Positions 27,193 to 28,286 of a DNA stretch of 28,286 nucleotides are shown one piece after another. The translations under genes were made by a program, and so were the position numbers. Positions within the stretch are counted from its first letter, which is position 1. Each line of letters starts with the position of its first letter. The notes under the pieces were generated by a model. That model did not search any database. It saw only the letters and a list, made by a program, of their open reading frames with translations, and was not told the origin of the DNA. This DNA comes from a virus: IMG/VR virus record IMGVR_UViG_3300042731_006134, positions 1 through 28,286 of that record; one strand, written 5' to 3'.

Positions 27193-28286
27193 TTAAAAAG
27201 TTGATAAATCCGATCTTTTCAATCCTGTTTTTGCTTTTTTCTTATCAAATTGTAACATTGCTTCCCTTGCTATTGTGAAATGTTTTGCATCTGTCATACT
27301 TAACCATTCACTATCATATGAATTTCCATCACCATTATCAAAAAGTTCTTTATTAAATTTTCTAGGCATATATCTTTCCATATTAGCGTAATTTGGATTT
27401 CCCTTTGGTAATGCCATAGTTCCCATTATTTGAACAACAGCACCTTGAAGCTGTTTTGCACTATCCTTAAAATTTATTTTATTTGGATGCTGAGACATAT
27501 AATTATCAATTATTTCATATGCATATTTGATAAATTCTTTTTTATATGCACTAGCTCCTTTTGCTTCACCTAAATATTTTTCTATTAAGTCCATTTTACT
27601 CTCCTTTATATTTGCTCCACCTGATCTAACTACTTCTTTAAAGAAGTCTCTTGTCCATTCACCTAATTGATTTCTTTTATTTACATATAATGCAAATGCT
27701 TCACAAAATGCTTCTTCTGTATTCTTTCTAGCATAATCAGTTATGAATTCTATATGAATACGTTCTCCAACATAATTTAATAATTCTTTTAATGATGTGC
27801 TATATGATATTGTATGAACTAAAAATTGATATATAGTTTTTATATTTGGGTCTTTTTCATTCTTTTTTATTAAAGCATCTAATCTTTCTCTTTCTGGTTT
27901 TTTTATTCCTGAATATTCATTTGGATCATCATATTTCTGCTCAAATTTACCTTTTATGTATTTATTAAAGAAATCTTCAACATGATTTTTCTCTACAGTA
28001 ATGAATTTCTTCCAAATTGCTTTGCCCCATGCTTCTTGAGCACTTTTAGTTAATGATTTTCTAAAGAACCTATGCCCAAGTTCATGAACTAAAGTATGGA
28101 GTGCTGATGATTGATCCACCATACCCCATGCATATAAAGCTAATGTATCCTCATAAGAAATGTATTCACCACCTTTATCACCACCAAATCCGGGTTTTTC
28201 TACTAATCGTAATTTAACTGTCAATCCTTTTAATGAATCTTTAAATCCTGCTTGTTTTATCGCTTTGACTGCTTTTGGTAATGTGT
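27193..28286 (-). CDS. Gluzincin-like zinc metalloprotease domain protein, 5' end outside window
   Basis: The frame is open to the window edge (363 codons visible), so the start lies beyond 28286; a TTG at 28224 should not be taken as the start. ALHTLVHELGHRFF gives the HExxH zinc motif, and NTEEAFCEAFALYV about 125 residues on could supply the third ligand Glu. A zinc peptidase, possibly processing virion proteins or acting after ejection, is inferred. It sits first in the visible tail operon, before the gp15-like gene. No exact family is recognised. Confidence 0.75.
   Translation of the reverse strand, partial: TLPKAVKAIKQAGFKDSLKGLTVKLRLVEKPGFGGDKGGEYISYEDTLALYAWGMVDQSSALHTLVHELGHRFFRKSLTKSAQEAWGKAIWKKFITVEKNHVEDFFNKYIKGKFEQKYDDPNEYSGIKKPERERLDALIKKNEKDPNIKTIYQFLVHTISYSTSLKELLNYVGERIHIEFITDYARKNTEEAFCEAFALYVNKRNQLGEWTRDFFKEVVRSGGANIKESKMDLIEKYLGEAKGASAYKKEFIKYAYEIIDNYMSQHPNKINFKDSAKQLQGAVVQIMGTMALPKGNPNYANMERYMPRKFNKELFDNGDGNSYDSEWLSMTDAKHFTIAREAMLQFDKKKAKTGLKRSDLSTF

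Noticed and set aside
1-28286. Recoding of a stop codon (as in some large gut phages)
   Set aside because: TAA, TAG and TGA all end genes at tight overlaps or just before the next start, and no long frame is broken by a single stop type; the tRNA-Trp anticodon is CCA, not a UGA-reading TCA.
1-28286. CRISPR array or insertion sequence
   Set aside because: No regularly spaced direct repeats of 25-40 bases and no transposase-like protein or terminal inverted repeats were seen.

Overview
This window reads as part of the genome of a large, AT-rich, contractile-tailed bacteriophage with a T4-like tail. Recognisable proteins are a tail sheath, two tube-fold proteins, a gp15-like tail completion protein, a gp26-like baseplate hub assembly protein, a tape-measure-like protein and a gp48/gp54-like tube cap. 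Two tRNA genes, dozens of tightly overlapping small genes (ATGA and TAATG junctions) and purine-rich Shine-Dalgarno sites also fit a large virulent phage. The host cannot be named. Shine-Dalgarno use and TTGACA/TATAAT-type promoters argue for a Proteobacteria- or Firmicutes-like transcription and translation system. TAA, TAG and TGA all end genes, so no recoding is apparent.

Layout. (1) Positions 1-13,937, minus strand: an accessory region of about 50 small genes, many encoding Cys-rich (zinc-ribbon-like) or single-membrane-span proteins. Better-known members are a DUF4326 protein, a VWA protein, a queuosine-salvage (DUF2419/Qng1-like) protein, a calcineurin-like phosphoesterase, a SLOG-domain protein, an RNA ligase of the DRB0094/Rnl5 type and a SWIM zinc finger protein. 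A tRNA-Ser(GCT) lies inside this array. (2) 13,938-14,273: a divergent regulatory gap with two outward-facing promoter-like elements matching the sigma-54 -24/-12 pattern, and two dyads (TGT-N10-ACA) between them spaced 21 bp. (3) 14,274-16,950, plus strand: six genes, including a DUF932 protein, and an unusual tRNA-Trp(CCA) with a long variable arm. (4) 16,956-28,286, minus strand: the tail module, read right to left as HELGH metalloprotease (cut by the window edge), gp15-like, J-domain protein, a small protein, tube-like protein, sheath, two unknown proteins, tail tube, gp26-like, gp51-position ORF, tape measure, tube cap.

The most unusual signals are a short acidic/aromatic peptide shared by the ends of many otherwise unrelated small proteins: C-terminal F-[I/L]-x-[E/D]-x-[E/D]-[M/F]-x-[I/L] in about ten, and N-terminal M-(x)-Y-D-D-I-L-G in four. 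Others are the divergent sigma-54-like promoter pair, a probable -1 frameshift joining the gp26-like gene to the next ORF, a tRNA-Trp with a class-II-like variable arm, and N-terminal peptides resembling T4 capsid-targeting sequences on three proteins, one of them a J-domain co-chaperone. Several real-looking genes of 25-57 codons sit in the gaps and are annotated here.
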